The translations under genes and the position numbers were made by a program. DNA of 64,000 nucleotides, from contig CASEIN010000043.1 in assembly GCA_949287985.1 (NCBI GenBank), forward strand, positions 1 to 64,000, written 5' to 3'. Source of the stretch: Mucispirillum schaedleri (GTDB taxonomy: Bacteria; Chrysiogenota; Deferribacteres; Deferribacterales; Mucispirillaceae). The notes beneath the pieces were generated by a model that did not search any database, was not told the origin of the DNA, and worked only from the letters and a program-made list of their open reading frames with translations. Positions 41,500 to 49,650 of the stretch are shown piece after piece. How positions within the stretch are numbered: position 1 is the stretch's first letter; each line of letters starts with the position of its first letter.

Positions 41500-42435
41500 T
41501 TAAAACTCTAAAAATTTAGAACATAATATTCCATATTCTCTATTTAGTACAGGTATATTATTAATAACAGGATATACCAATAAACAATTGTGACAGTAAA
41601 ATTGGTTATTATGATATTTAAGAGTCTTTTTACAAATAGGGCAGGCGTAAACAGATTGATTTTCTGTTGTTTCTGTGTTTTTCTCAATAATTATTATTTC
41701 ACTCATATTTTTATCAATAGATATATCAAACAGTTCATACCTAATAACTTTATACCCTAATTCTATAGCTGTACTATGTAATTTTGTGATATATTTATTT
41801 TTTTTAATATTTTCTTTTGTAGCATCACTACCAAGATTGTAAGAAGGCTCTATCATTAATAAATATTTTTTTGCAACTCTGTATAATTCTTGCAATATAT
41901 CTTTTTCTTTATTAGTATTAGGTTCTATAGCATGGCAAGTAAACACCAAATCTATGGATGAATCTGCAAATGGTAAATCAAATATATTACCAGTTACAAA
42001 GCTGCTGTTATGTTGTGAGAATTCTTTTGAATAAAAATTTGAAGCATATAACACTCTAGAAAGTGATATATCAACCCCATAAATTCGTTGTGGTATTTTC
42101 TTTGAATTTTTCATTATGCCATGAAGCGTCGTAGCTTCCCCAGTACCAGCATCAAGTATAGAGTTATAATCTAACGAATCAAAAATATTTGCTGCTGCTT
42201 CATACCATAAATTGTGATATTCTACATTATCAATTTCTTCAAGAGCATAATCATTTGTTTTCCTTCTTACTAAAACAGGAACATGAGAAAGGTTTTTATA
42301 ACCTTTAATATAACTGCCAGCCTGCATATCATATGAACATTTAATAATATCTTTATCATTAAAATCAATATTATGATTATCCCTAAGATATTCCATTATA
42401 TTTATTTTTTTATCATATAATTCTTTTAATGTCAT
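41500..42435 (-). CDS. SAM-dependent methyltransferase with a C-terminal zinc ribbon
   Basis: A 311-residue class I methyltransferase. Motif I is ILDAGTGEATTL and the acidic end of strand 2 is YGVDIS. FADSSIDLVFTCHAIEPN is motif IV-V like and IEPSYN follows. The last ~50 residues hold two CxxC pairs (CPICKKTLKYHNNQFYCHNC), as in Trm112-like and zinc-ribbon ends, then YPVINNIPVL. The substrate is unknown. I chose ATG 42435 (GGAGGC 7 bases upstream). It is the last gene of the leftward operon that starts with the Met-rich protein. Confidence 0.82.
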   Translation of the reverse strand: MTLKELYDKKINIMEYLRDNHNIDFNDKDIIKCSYDMQAGSYIKGYKNLSHVPVLVRRKTNDYALEEIDNVEYHNLWYEAAANIFDSLDYNSILDAGTGEATTLHGIMKNSKKIPQRIYGVDISLSRVLYASNFYSKEFSQHNSSFVTGNIFDLPFADSSIDLVFTCHAIEPNTNKEKDILQELYRVAKKYLLMIEPSYNLGSDATKENIKKNKYITKLHSTAIELGYKVIRYELFDISIDKNMSEIIIIEKNTETTENQSVYACPICKKTLKYHNNQFYCHNCLLVYPVINNIPVLNREYGILCSKFLEF

Positions 42436-42459
42436 ATTACAAGCCTCCATATAATATAT

Positions 42460-43134
42460 TTAGTAGCTAAAGTTATATCCCAAATATATAATATATATAC
42501 CCATAAAAAATAGCAATAGGGAAGTTATATGTTTAAAATATTTAACATATCTCATAATATATGAACCTAAAACAGCTAATGTCATCATGGCAAAAGTAGT
42601 TCCAATACCAAATGCAGCCATCATTGAAGCTCCAGTATACCATGAGCTTGAAGACATAGCACCAATTAATGCACCGACAGTTAAACCACATGGTAAGAAA
42701 CCTAATATAACACCATATAAAAAAGGATTATTTGGAGTGTATTTTTTTAGAGTATTAACAACAGGTAGTTTTGTAAGAAAATTAAAAGAACTTATGTTTA
42801 GAAAATACATTACAGCAAATAATATTAAAACAGAACCACCAAAGTAAGCAATTGATTTTTGAACAGTTACAAACATATCCCCACTCATATAAGTTAGAGC
42901 TAATGAACCAAGACCACCAATAATAGCGCCCATAATAGAGTATGTAAAAATTCTACCAATATTATAAAATAAGTTAGGGATTAAAATTTTATAGCCAGCA
43001 TTGTTTGTAGAAAATGCACTAGAAATATGAAGAACAAAAGGGTGGCACATTAAAATACAATGGCCATATCCCCCTGTAAATCCAATTAAAAAATGACCAA
43101 TTATTAATTTAAAAAAAGCATCTAAATCAGTCAT
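42460..43134 (-). CDS. TauE/SafE-like membrane protein (UreH/DsbD-type), possible copper importer or exporter
   Basis: A 224-residue protein with six hydrophobic helices. It belongs to the sulfite-exporter TauE/SafE-like (DsbD_2/UreH) group often found with cbb3 assembly genes. The family's start pattern G-x-x-H-C-x-x-M-C-G is here H25-C26-ILM-C30-H31, adding a histidine. GVILGFLPCGLT is the second proline/cysteine helix. Some members carry copper for oxidase assembly (CcoA is a different fold). The exact substrate is unknown. It is in one operon with the Met-rich exported protein upstream (16-base gap). Confidence 0.8.
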   Translation of the reverse strand: MTDLDAFFKLIIGHFLIGFTGGYGHCILMCHPFVLHISSAFSTNNAGYKILIPNLFYNIGRIFTYSIMGAIIGGLGSLALTYMSGDMFVTVQKSIAYFGGSVLILFAVMYFLNISSFNFLTKLPVVNTLKKYTPNNPFLYGVILGFLPCGLTVGALIGAMSSSSWYTGASMMAAFGIGTTFAMMTLAVLGSYIMRYVKYFKHITSLLLFFMGIYIIYLGYNFSY

Positions 43135-43150
43135 ATAGTAAACCTTCTGA

Positions 43151-43567
43151 TTATTTTACATCAAAAAATACATACATTGTATCAGTTTTACCATCGTTAT
43201 AAGTAATATCTGCTTTAGTATACCATTTAGTTTTACCAGACATACATTTTACTAATATTTGAGTAACAGAAAATTTTGTATCAGAAAGTTTTTTACCTTC
43301 ATATTCATATTTACCCATATTCATTTCCATGTTGGAAGTAAACTTAATTGATTTAACATTTGGTTTTTCAAAGGAATAAGTTAGTGTAAATTCTTTCATA
43401 GGTTTCATAGGACGAGTTGCAGATACTTTTACAGTATTAGATTTTAATGTAAAAGTCTTATCCTGAGTAGTAATATCAAGATTATCCTGATATTTTACAG
43501 GAAAAGCAGCAAAAGCAATAAATGGCACAAGTAAACATATCAAAACTAACATTATAATTTTTTTCAT
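43151..43567 (-). CDS. Small exported Met-rich protein, possibly YtkA/FixH-like copper binding
   Basis: A 138-residue protein with a signal peptide (residues 1-20, ending FA|A) and a beta-rich mature domain. Methionines cluster at M54 and M57 (RPMKPMK) and M80, M82, M84 (NMEMNMGK), with C108-M109 near the end. Met-x-Met runs are common in periplasmic Cu(I) carriers. The layout (strand, M-x-M-x-M-G, loop, W-Y strand) recalls the YtkA-like family. It heads an operon with the SafE-like gene. The promoter area holds a CTTGATTTATAT copy (43630-43619). Copper handling for the nearby cbb3 oxidase is inference. Confidence 0.65.
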   Translation of the reverse strand: MKKIIMLVLICLLVPFIAFAAFPVKYQDNLDITTQDKTFTLKSNTVKVSATRPMKPMKEFTLTYSFEKPNVKSIKFTSNMEMNMGKYEYEGKKLSDTKFSVTQILVKCMSGKTKWYTKADITYNDGKTDTMYVFFDVK

Positions 43568-44283
43568 AAATCATTCTCCCATATAATATTTTATAAGCCA
43601 GTAGTAACATATAAACATATATAAATCAAGCATAAATTAACTGGAGGGGGTATTTGATACATAATTATAAATCATATAAAATCGCTTAAATAAAGGAATA
43701 AAATAAAATAATAAATTAAAAGAAATATTAATAAAACTGGGTGGGGGTTATAATATTATTATATACCATATATAACTAATTTATTATATTTTACATTTTT
43801 AAAAAAACTTAAATATGTATGTGCTATAATTATTTTAAATAACACTTATAAATTCTTAATATATAACATTTTTAAATTTAAAATAATTAGCAAACTTTAG
43901 TGATTTAAAACTTATATATAATTTATAATTTATTTAATTATTTATAATATTTTACTTAAGCATATATATAAACTAAAACTATTTAAATTTAATCCAAAAT
44001 TTTATCATTTAATTTTATATATAATTTAAGTAATTTAAACATTATCCTAATTAAAATCTAAAACGTCCGATAAGATATATTATGTAAAATAAAGAAGAGA
44101 TAAGAGTATAGAAATGGTAAAATGTTTAAAATTTTGGCTTAAATCAATTATATGGAAAAACTAAAAAGTCTTCTTACAAGTCAAAATATGAACTCATTTT
44201 ATAAAGATATTAAATTTTACTATAATATAGAATTTATTTGTTGATAAAAGACAAGGTTTACTATATCATAGCATAAAATTAAA
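43568..44283. other. Gene-free, very AT-rich divergent region (716 bases)
   Basis: This is the largest gap of the window, between the divergent Met-rich and HAD genes. I see no tRNA, no repeat array, no convincing ORF (the longest with a start is 30 codons at 44152-44244, without a ribosome-binding site) and no DnaA-box cluster. It has GTTATA...TATAAC at 43757-43790, several poly-AT runs, and minus-strand CTTGATTTATAT at 43630-43619. TATAAT at 44221-44226 may serve the HAD gene. A regulatory RNA or a decayed gene is possible. Confidence 0.6.
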
Positions 44284-44940
44284 TTGAGGGATAAAACCAT
44301 AAAAACAGAACTTATTATTTTTGATTTAGATGGCACTTTATGTGATACTTTTGATGATATATATTTATCATTAAAATATACCCTAAACTTATTTGATATT
44401 TCTGCACCATCTCATAGTGAAGTTAAATCATTTATTGGTGATGGTCTTGCCATGCTTATTGAAAGAACTTTAAAAGTTACAAATCAACTGCATTTAAAGG
44501 AAGATATAATGCAGTATTTTTTACAGTATTATAAAATACATTGCACTGATTCAACTTTATTATTCTCTGGTATGGATATAGTATTAAATACATGTAAGAA
44601 TAATAATATTTCTATGGCTGTTGTTTCAAATAAAGCTGAGCATTTAGTTAAAATTATATTAGATGAATTATTATTAACTCATTATTTTAAATATATATTT
44701 GGAGGAGATTCTTTTGAACAGAAAAAACCAAACCCAATGCCTTTAAATTTTATTATTGATAATTTAGCTGTTAATAAGGATAATGCTATAATGGTTGGTG
44801 ATAGTGATAATGATGTATTAGCTGGTCAACAAGCTGGTATAAAAACGGTATTTTGTTCGTTTGGTTATTCTGAACTGCATAAATCAAAATCTGATTTTAC
44901 AATTAACTCACCTATTGAATTATTAGATATTATTATATAA
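44284..44940 (+). CDS. HAD-superfamily phosphatase (phosphoglycolate phosphatase-like)
   Basis: A ~218-residue HAD hydrolase. Motif I is FDLDGTLCDT (nucleophile D in FDLDG), motif II is VVSNKAEH, and the conserved lysine and motif IV are KKPNP and GDSDNDVLAGQQAG. The cap is a small helical domain of the Gph type, which recycles 2-phosphoglycolate; related nucleotide or sugar phosphatases cannot be excluded. The start is unclear. A TTG at 44284 gives the longest frame, but GAGGGAT (44286-44292) is 7 bases before an ATA codon at 44299, so an unusual AUA start is possible. The amidohydrolase follows 12 bases later. Confidence 0.85.
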   Translation: MRDKTIKTELIIFDLDGTLCDTFDDIYLSLKYTLNLFDISAPSHSEVKSFIGDGLAMLIERTLKVTNQLHLKEDIMQYFLQYYKIHCTDSTLLFSGMDIVLNTCKNNNISMAVVSNKAEHLVKIILDELLLTHYFKYIFGGDSFEQKKPNPMPLNFIIDNLAVNKDNAIMVGDSDNDVLAGQQAGIKTVFCSFGYSELHKSKSDFTINSPIELLDIII

Positions 44941-44952
44941 GGATATAAATAT

Positions 44953-46209
44953 ATGAATAAAATTGCATACTATGCTGATTATATTTACTATGATAATGTG
45001 ATTCATAAAAACTCATATTTACTTGTTAATGATAACATTATTAAAGGTATAAGCAGCAATATTGAAGAATTATCAGAATATTCTATTCATCAGTTTAACA
45101 ACTCTGCAATATTTCCCGGATTAATTAATACTCATAATCATTTAGGTATGGGAATAATGCGTGGTTTTGCTGATGATTTACCTTTAATGACTTGGTTAAA
45201 TGATTATATATGGCCAACAGAAAGAAAACTTCTTTCCCCAGAATTTGTATATTACTCTACCCTTTTATCTTTAGCAGAATCCATTATGTCTGGTGTAACT
45301 TGTGTAAATGATATGTATTTTTTTGCCCATAATGCAAAAGATGCTATTGAAAAAGCAGGAATAAGAGGTTATGTTGGGTTTGGTGTTCTTGATAATTTTG
45401 ATAAAGCCTTAAAATCAGCAGATAAATTTGAAGAATCAGATTTAGTTTCTCTTTCAATTTGCCCACATGCTTTATACACAGTTCCTTTTGATATTATGAA
45501 AAAGTGTGTTGATTATGCTTCTAAAAGAAATATTTTATTACATACTCATTTAGCAGAAACTAAAGATGAAGAAAATATTATTAAATCAAAATATAATAAA
45601 AGACCTGTTGAATTAATGAATGAAACAGGTGCTTTTGACTGCCCTTCTGTTTTTGCTCACTGTGTCCATATAAATAATGCAGATATGAAAATAATGAGTA
45701 AGAAAAGTGTAAATGTTTCTCACTGTATTGAAAGTAATTTAAAACTTGCAAGTGGTTTTTCACCTGTAAAAAAGATGATAGATGCAGGTATTAATATATC
45801 TATTGGAACAGATGGTGTATGCAGCAATAATGATTTATCAATGATTGGTGAAATGAGAACAGTATCACTTTTTCATAAAGCATATAATAATGATGCAACA
45901 GCATTAAATGCAGAGAATGTTTTAAAAATGGCAACAAAAAATGCAGCAAAAGCTTTAAACCGTAATGATATTGGTGAATTATCTGAAGGTAAAAAAGCTG
46001 ATTTCTTTGTTATATCATATGACAGTATTCATTTAACTCCAGTATATAATCCAATATCTCATCTTATTTATGCAGCAAAAGACAGTGATGTAACAGATGT
46101 TTATGTTAATGGCTCACCTGTAATGCAGAATAAAAAGCTAGTCCACATAGATGTGGAAGAAATAAAATATTATGCCAAAGAAAAGGCAAAATTTTTAACA
46201 CAAGGGTAA
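44953..46209 (+). CDS. Amidohydrolase, MtaD-like (methylthioadenosine/S-adenosylhomocysteine deaminase family)
   Basis: A 418-residue metal-dependent amidohydrolase of the ATZ/TRZ group. Metal ligands are H61 and H63 (NTHNHLG), H in HTHLAE, H in VSHCIESN and D in GTDGVCSNND. MRGFADDLPLMTWL is a family mark, and ADFFVI ends the C-terminal half. The best-known relatives deaminate 5'-methylthioadenosine or S-adenosylhomocysteine, others act on guanine, chloroaromatics or N-formyl groups, so the substrate is likely but not certain. It is 4 bases before purB, in an operon with the HAD gene. Confidence 0.85.
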   Translation: MNKIAYYADYIYYDNVIHKNSYLLVNDNIIKGISSNIEELSEYSIHQFNNSAIFPGLINTHNHLGMGIMRGFADDLPLMTWLNDYIWPTERKLLSPEFVYYSTLLSLAESIMSGVTCVNDMYFFAHNAKDAIEKAGIRGYVGFGVLDNFDKALKSADKFEESDLVSLSICPHALYTVPFDIMKKCVDYASKRNILLHTHLAETKDEENIIKSKYNKRPVELMNETGAFDCPSVFAHCVHINNADMKIMSKKSVNVSHCIESNLKLASGFSPVKKMIDAGINISIGTDGVCSNNDLSMIGEMRTVSLFHKAYNNDATALNAENVLKMATKNAAKALNRNDIGELSEGKKADFFVISYDSIHLTPVYNPISHLIYAAKDSDVTDVYVNGSPVMQNKKLVHIDVEEIKYYAKEKAKFLTQG

Positions 46210-46213
46210 AATT

Positions 46214-47650
46214 ATGAATGAATTTGACAGATTTAAAACTCCATTTGAAGAAAGATACTCTTCTAAAGAAATGCTTTATTTATTTTCTCCTAACAAAAAA
46301 TTTTCTACATGGAGAAAATTATGGATTGCTCTTGCTGAATCAGAAAAAGAATTAGGGTTAAATATCACTCAAGAGCAAATTGATGAAATGAAAAATCATA
46401 TTAATGATATTGATTTTGAATATGCTAAAGAAATGGAGAAAAAATTTAGACATGACGTTATGGCTCATGTTCATACTTTTGGTAAAGTATGCCCTGCTGC
46501 TATGCCAATAATTCACCTTGGAGCAACAAGTGCCTTTGTTGGTGATAATACTGATATTATTATTATGAAGGAAGCATTAGAGCTTGTTCGTAATAAACTT
46601 GCAGCTGTATTAAATAATTTAAAAACTTTTGCTTTAAAATATAAAGATTTACCAACATTGGGTTTTACTCATTTCCAGCCAGCACAATTAACTACTGTTG
46701 GAAAACGTGCTACTCTTTGGATGCAGGACTTTATTATGGATTTAGAAAATCTTGTATTTGAACATGAGAATATCCGTTTTAGAGGTGTAAAAGGTACAAC
46801 TGGAACACAAGCCTCATTTTTACATTTATTTGATAATAATCATGAAAAAGTTAAACAGCTTGATAAACTTGTATCTTCTAAAATGGGTTTTGATAAAGTT
46901 TTTGGTGTAAGTGGTCAAACATATACTAGAAAACAAGATTCAAGAATTCTTGCTGTTTTAGCTGGGTTAGCAGAATCTGCTCATAAATTTGCAACAGATA
47001 TTAGGCTTTTAGCAAACTTGAAAGAAATTGAAGAACCATTTGAAAAAAATCAGATTGGTTCAAGTGCAATGGCATATAAAAGAAATCCTATGCGAAGTGA
47101 AAGAGTATGTGCCCTATCCCGCTTTATTATAGCAGCATCTTCAAACACATATTATACTCATTCGGTTCAATGGTTTGAAAGAACATTAGATGATTCTGCA
47201 AACAGAAGACTTTCTATTTCAGAAACATTTTTAGCAGCTGATGCTGTTTTAGAGTTACTTTTAAATATTACAAGTGGTTTAGTTGTGTATGAAAAAGTAA
47301 TTGCAAAACGTATTTCAGAAGAACTTCCATTTATGGCTACTGAAAATATTATTATGGAATCTGTTCAACGTGGTGCAGACAGGCAGGAAATGCATGAACA
47401 AATAAGAGTTCATTCGATGGAGGCTGGAAAACGCGTTAAACAAGATGGTTTAGATAATGACCTTTTAAAACGTGTAATAGCAGATGAGAAAATACCTTTA
47501 AATGAAAAAGATATTGAACGTATTTTAAACCCTAAAGAATTTATAGGCAGAGCCCCAGAACAAACTGTAGAGTTTATTTCCACAGAAATAGATCCTTTAA
47601 TTGAAAAATATAAAGGTGATAAATCATTTGAAGGTATAGTAAATGTATAA
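46214..47650 (+). CDS. purB: Adenylosuccinate lyase
   Basis: A 478-residue fumarase/aspartase-superfamily lyase that removes fumarate in two steps of purine synthesis (SAICAR and adenylosuccinate). The signature SSAMAYKRNPMRSE is present, as are GATSAFVGDN (substrate loop), LPTLGFTHFQPAQ and FRGVKGTTGTQASF. Its ~478-residue length belongs to the longer (eukaryote-like) type rather than the ~430-residue B. subtilis type. A strong hairpin terminator follows about 95 bases after the stop. Confidence 0.94.
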   Translation: MNEFDRFKTPFEERYSSKEMLYLFSPNKKFSTWRKLWIALAESEKELGLNITQEQIDEMKNHINDIDFEYAKEMEKKFRHDVMAHVHTFGKVCPAAMPIIHLGATSAFVGDNTDIIIMKEALELVRNKLAAVLNNLKTFALKYKDLPTLGFTHFQPAQLTTVGKRATLWMQDFIMDLENLVFEHENIRFRGVKGTTGTQASFLHLFDNNHEKVKQLDKLVSSKMGFDKVFGVSGQTYTRKQDSRILAVLAGLAESAHKFATDIRLLANLKEIEEPFEKNQIGSSAMAYKRNPMRSERVCALSRFIIAASSNTYYTHSVQWFERTLDDSANRRLSISETFLAADAVLELLLNITSGLVVYEKVIAKRISEELPFMATENIIMESVQRGADRQEMHEQIRVHSMEAGKRVKQDGLDNDLLKRVIADEKIPLNEKDIERILNPKEFIGRAPEQTVEFISTEIDPLIEKYKGDKSFEGIVNV

Positions 47651-47745
47651 TACAAATTAACAAGTATAATAAAATTTACTTTTATTATAAATATTTTATA
47701 CAAATAAGTTAAAGTTATATATAATAATTATTTAACCTATGATAT

Positions 47746-47784
47746 AAAAAAGGTTTGTTACTTAATAGTAACAAACCTTTTTTT
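47746..47784. terminator. Bidirectional intrinsic terminator between purB and the CsgG-like lipoprotein gene
   Basis: A perfect inverted repeat: AAAAAAGGTTTGTTACT (47746-47762), 4-base loop TAAT, AGTAACAAACCTTTTTT (47767-47783). A T-run ends the stem on the plus strand and A-run starts it, so it works for both converging genes (purB ends at 47650, the other at 47800). Confidence 0.9.
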
Positions 47785-47799
47785 GTTATAGTTATTTTA

Positions 47800-48801
47800 C
47801 TACATTTGTTTTTTTAAAGTTTTTTGATTTTCAATATTTTCTTTTGCTCTGTCAATTGCTTTAGAAATAGTCTTAATTGGTTTTAACGAGTTATCTTCAG
47901 CTTTTAAATAGTAGTTTAAAGCCTTTTCATATTTACTTGATAATTCATTACAAACTCCCATGTTATAATTTAGACTGACAGATGCTGGGGTTTCCTTTAG
48001 ACCAGAATTCCATATTTCACATGCTTTTTCCATACGGTTTACTTTTGCAAATTCTACCCCACTTTTTAACAGTTCTAGTGATTTTTTATTAGTTCCATCT
48101 TTTTTTGTCATTAGTTCTATTTTTATATTTTCAACATATGGAGCAATATCAATTCTATATTTATATAATATCTCATTGAGAGCATCTACATATAATTCAT
48201 TTTCTGTTCTACCAGAAAATAATGAGTCAGAACATGAATAAGAACTTTCTCTTTCTTGAAAATCTTTGGAATAAACTACTCTACCAGTAGATACTGATGA
48301 TAATTTTGGACTTACAGTAACTATAATATTTCTCTTTTCACATGGAACTGTATATTCCCTATATACTGTGCATCTTCCATCAACATATCTAGCACATTCA
48401 CTTCTTGTTTCATAAGTTCTTGTAATATCAAAAGTTGACTGGGCATTTCCATACCAAATTGCTTCTGCCCCTACTAACTGACCAAAATCCACTATTTTAT
48501 CTTGATTAGCAATAGTCATTTGAAATTGTTGTTCCTGTAATATTTTATCAATATTTTTTCTATCTACTACTTCATATTGTTTCTTTCCATTAACCTCTGC
48601 TTTAATTACAGTGGACTCTAATTTTGAAGATGCATCAATTCCTTGATTACCTGTAAAATCAAGAAATGCAACTGTTTTATATTTTGTTACTTCTGAATTA
48701 GCAGCAGGTATTATCCTTGAAGCATTTATAGTTGTTGCACAACCTGAAGTAATAATAACAAGAAAACCAATTAAAATAATATTCTGCAGTATGTTCCGCA
48801 T
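47800..48801 (-). CDS. CsgG-like lipoprotein with a TPR-type C-terminus
   Basis: A 333-residue predicted lipoprotein. The signal peptide ends with the lipobox ITSG-C21. The CsgG-like domain is at residues ~40-230, with TVAFLDFTG (43-51), YEVVDRKNIDKILQEQ and FGQLVGAEAIWYGNAQ, as in proteins of the CsgG/HfaB group. It has four cysteines (C136, C144, C154, C190) inside the domain, unusual for the family. The last ~110 residues are two or three TPR-like helix pairs (NRMEKACEIWNSGL, LNYNMGVCNELSSKYEKALNYYL). No curli gene is nearby, so a secretion role is not supported by context. It overlaps the upstream methyltransferase gene by 31 bases. Confidence 0.75.
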   Translation of the reverse strand: MRNILQNIILIGFLVIITSGCATTINASRIIPAANSEVTKYKTVAFLDFTGNQGIDASSKLESTVIKAEVNGKKQYEVVDRKNIDKILQEQQFQMTIANQDKIVDFGQLVGAEAIWYGNAQSTFDITRTYETRSECARYVDGRCTVYREYTVPCEKRNIIVTVSPKLSSVSTGRVVYSKDFQERESSYSCSDSLFSGRTENELYVDALNEILYKYRIDIAPYVENIKIELMTKKDGTNKKSLELLKSGVEFAKVNRMEKACEIWNSGLKETPASVSLNYNMGVCNELSSKYEKALNYYLKAEDNSLKPIKTISKAIDRAKENIENQKTLKKQM

Positions 48802-49649
48802 GGCATAACTCTCCTTCTTTTTCTAAATGGTAAACCTATCTCACCACAAGATAATTTGCTGTTTGTTTGAAGAATATCTCCAAAACAATCCATTGTAATA
48901 TTATATACAGCAAGTGGTGAAAGCCCTGATGTATATGAATTTATTAATAAAAATTTGGGGTTATTAGATAAAATATTTTTACATGAAACTAATAATTCCC
49001 ATAAATCTTTTTCCAATTTCCACACTTCCCCAGAAGCACCTCTGCCAAATGAAGGTGGATCCATAATTATACCATCGTATTTCTTACCTCTACGATGTTC
49101 TCGCTGGATAAATTTCATACAGTCATCTACTATAAGTCGAACCTTATTTTTATCAACATTTGATAGTTTTAGATTTTCACTACACCAATTTACCGTTCCT
49201 TTTGAAGCATCAACATGACATATATTTGCCCCAGCTAATGCTGCAGCAACTGTAGCAGCACCAGTATAACCAAAAAGGTTTATTACATTACTTGCTTTTT
49301 TTTCTTTTATAACACTATCAATCCATTCCCAATTTGCAGCCTGCTCTGGAAATAAACCTGTATGTTTAAATCCTGTTGGTTTTACTTTTAATATCATATT
49401 ATTATATGTAATATTCCATGATTCAGGAATATTATTTTTTTTAAATTCCCAGCTGCCGCCACCTTTAGAGCTTCTTGAATAAACAGCATCAGCCCTGCTC
49501 CAAAGCTTATCATCACTTTTTGCCCATACGGCTTGAGGGTCAGGACGAACTAAAATATATTTATCCCATTTTTCAAGTCTCATTCCATTACCGGAATCAA
49601 TTAACTGGAAGTCTTTCCATTTATCTGAAATAATAAGCTGTGATTCCAA
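48771..49649 (-). CDS. Class I SAM-dependent methyltransferase, RlmI/RlmK-like catalytic domain
   Basis: A 292-residue methyltransferase of the type that modifies 23S rRNA cytosines or guanines. Motif I is VINLFGYTGAATVAAALAGA. The catalytic-site motif IV is MDPPSFGRG, and HVDASKG is the ribose-binding acid. The N-terminal ~90 residues (WSRADAVYSRS, KHTGLFPEQ) match the EEHUD-like part of such enzymes in reduced form. It lacks a clear PUA domain, making it shorter than RlmI (396 residues). The specific RNA target is unknown. pyrD is 1 base upstream. Confidence 0.85.
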   Translation of the reverse strand: MESQLIISDKWKDFQLIDSGNGMRLEKWDKYILVRPDPQAVWAKSDDKLWSRADAVYSRSSKGGGSWEFKKNNIPESWNITYNNMILKVKPTGFKHTGLFPEQAANWEWIDSVIKEKKASNVINLFGYTGAATVAAALAGANICHVDASKGTVNWCSENLKLSNVDKNKVRLIVDDCMKFIQREHRRGKKYDGIIMDPPSFGRGASGEVWKLEKDLWELLVSCKNILSNNPKFLLINSYTSGLSPLAVYNITMDCFGDILQTNSKLSCGEIGLPFRKRRRVMPCGTYCRILF

Positions 49650-49650
49650 A

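Noticed and set aside
44152-44244. 30-codon plus-strand ORF in the large gap before the HAD gene
   Set aside because: No ribosome-binding site, no recognisable sequence, and short ORFs are expected by chance.
43568-44283. Replication origin in the AT-rich gap
   Set aside because: No cluster of DnaA boxes (TTATNCACA) and no dnaA, dnaN or gidA genes nearby.
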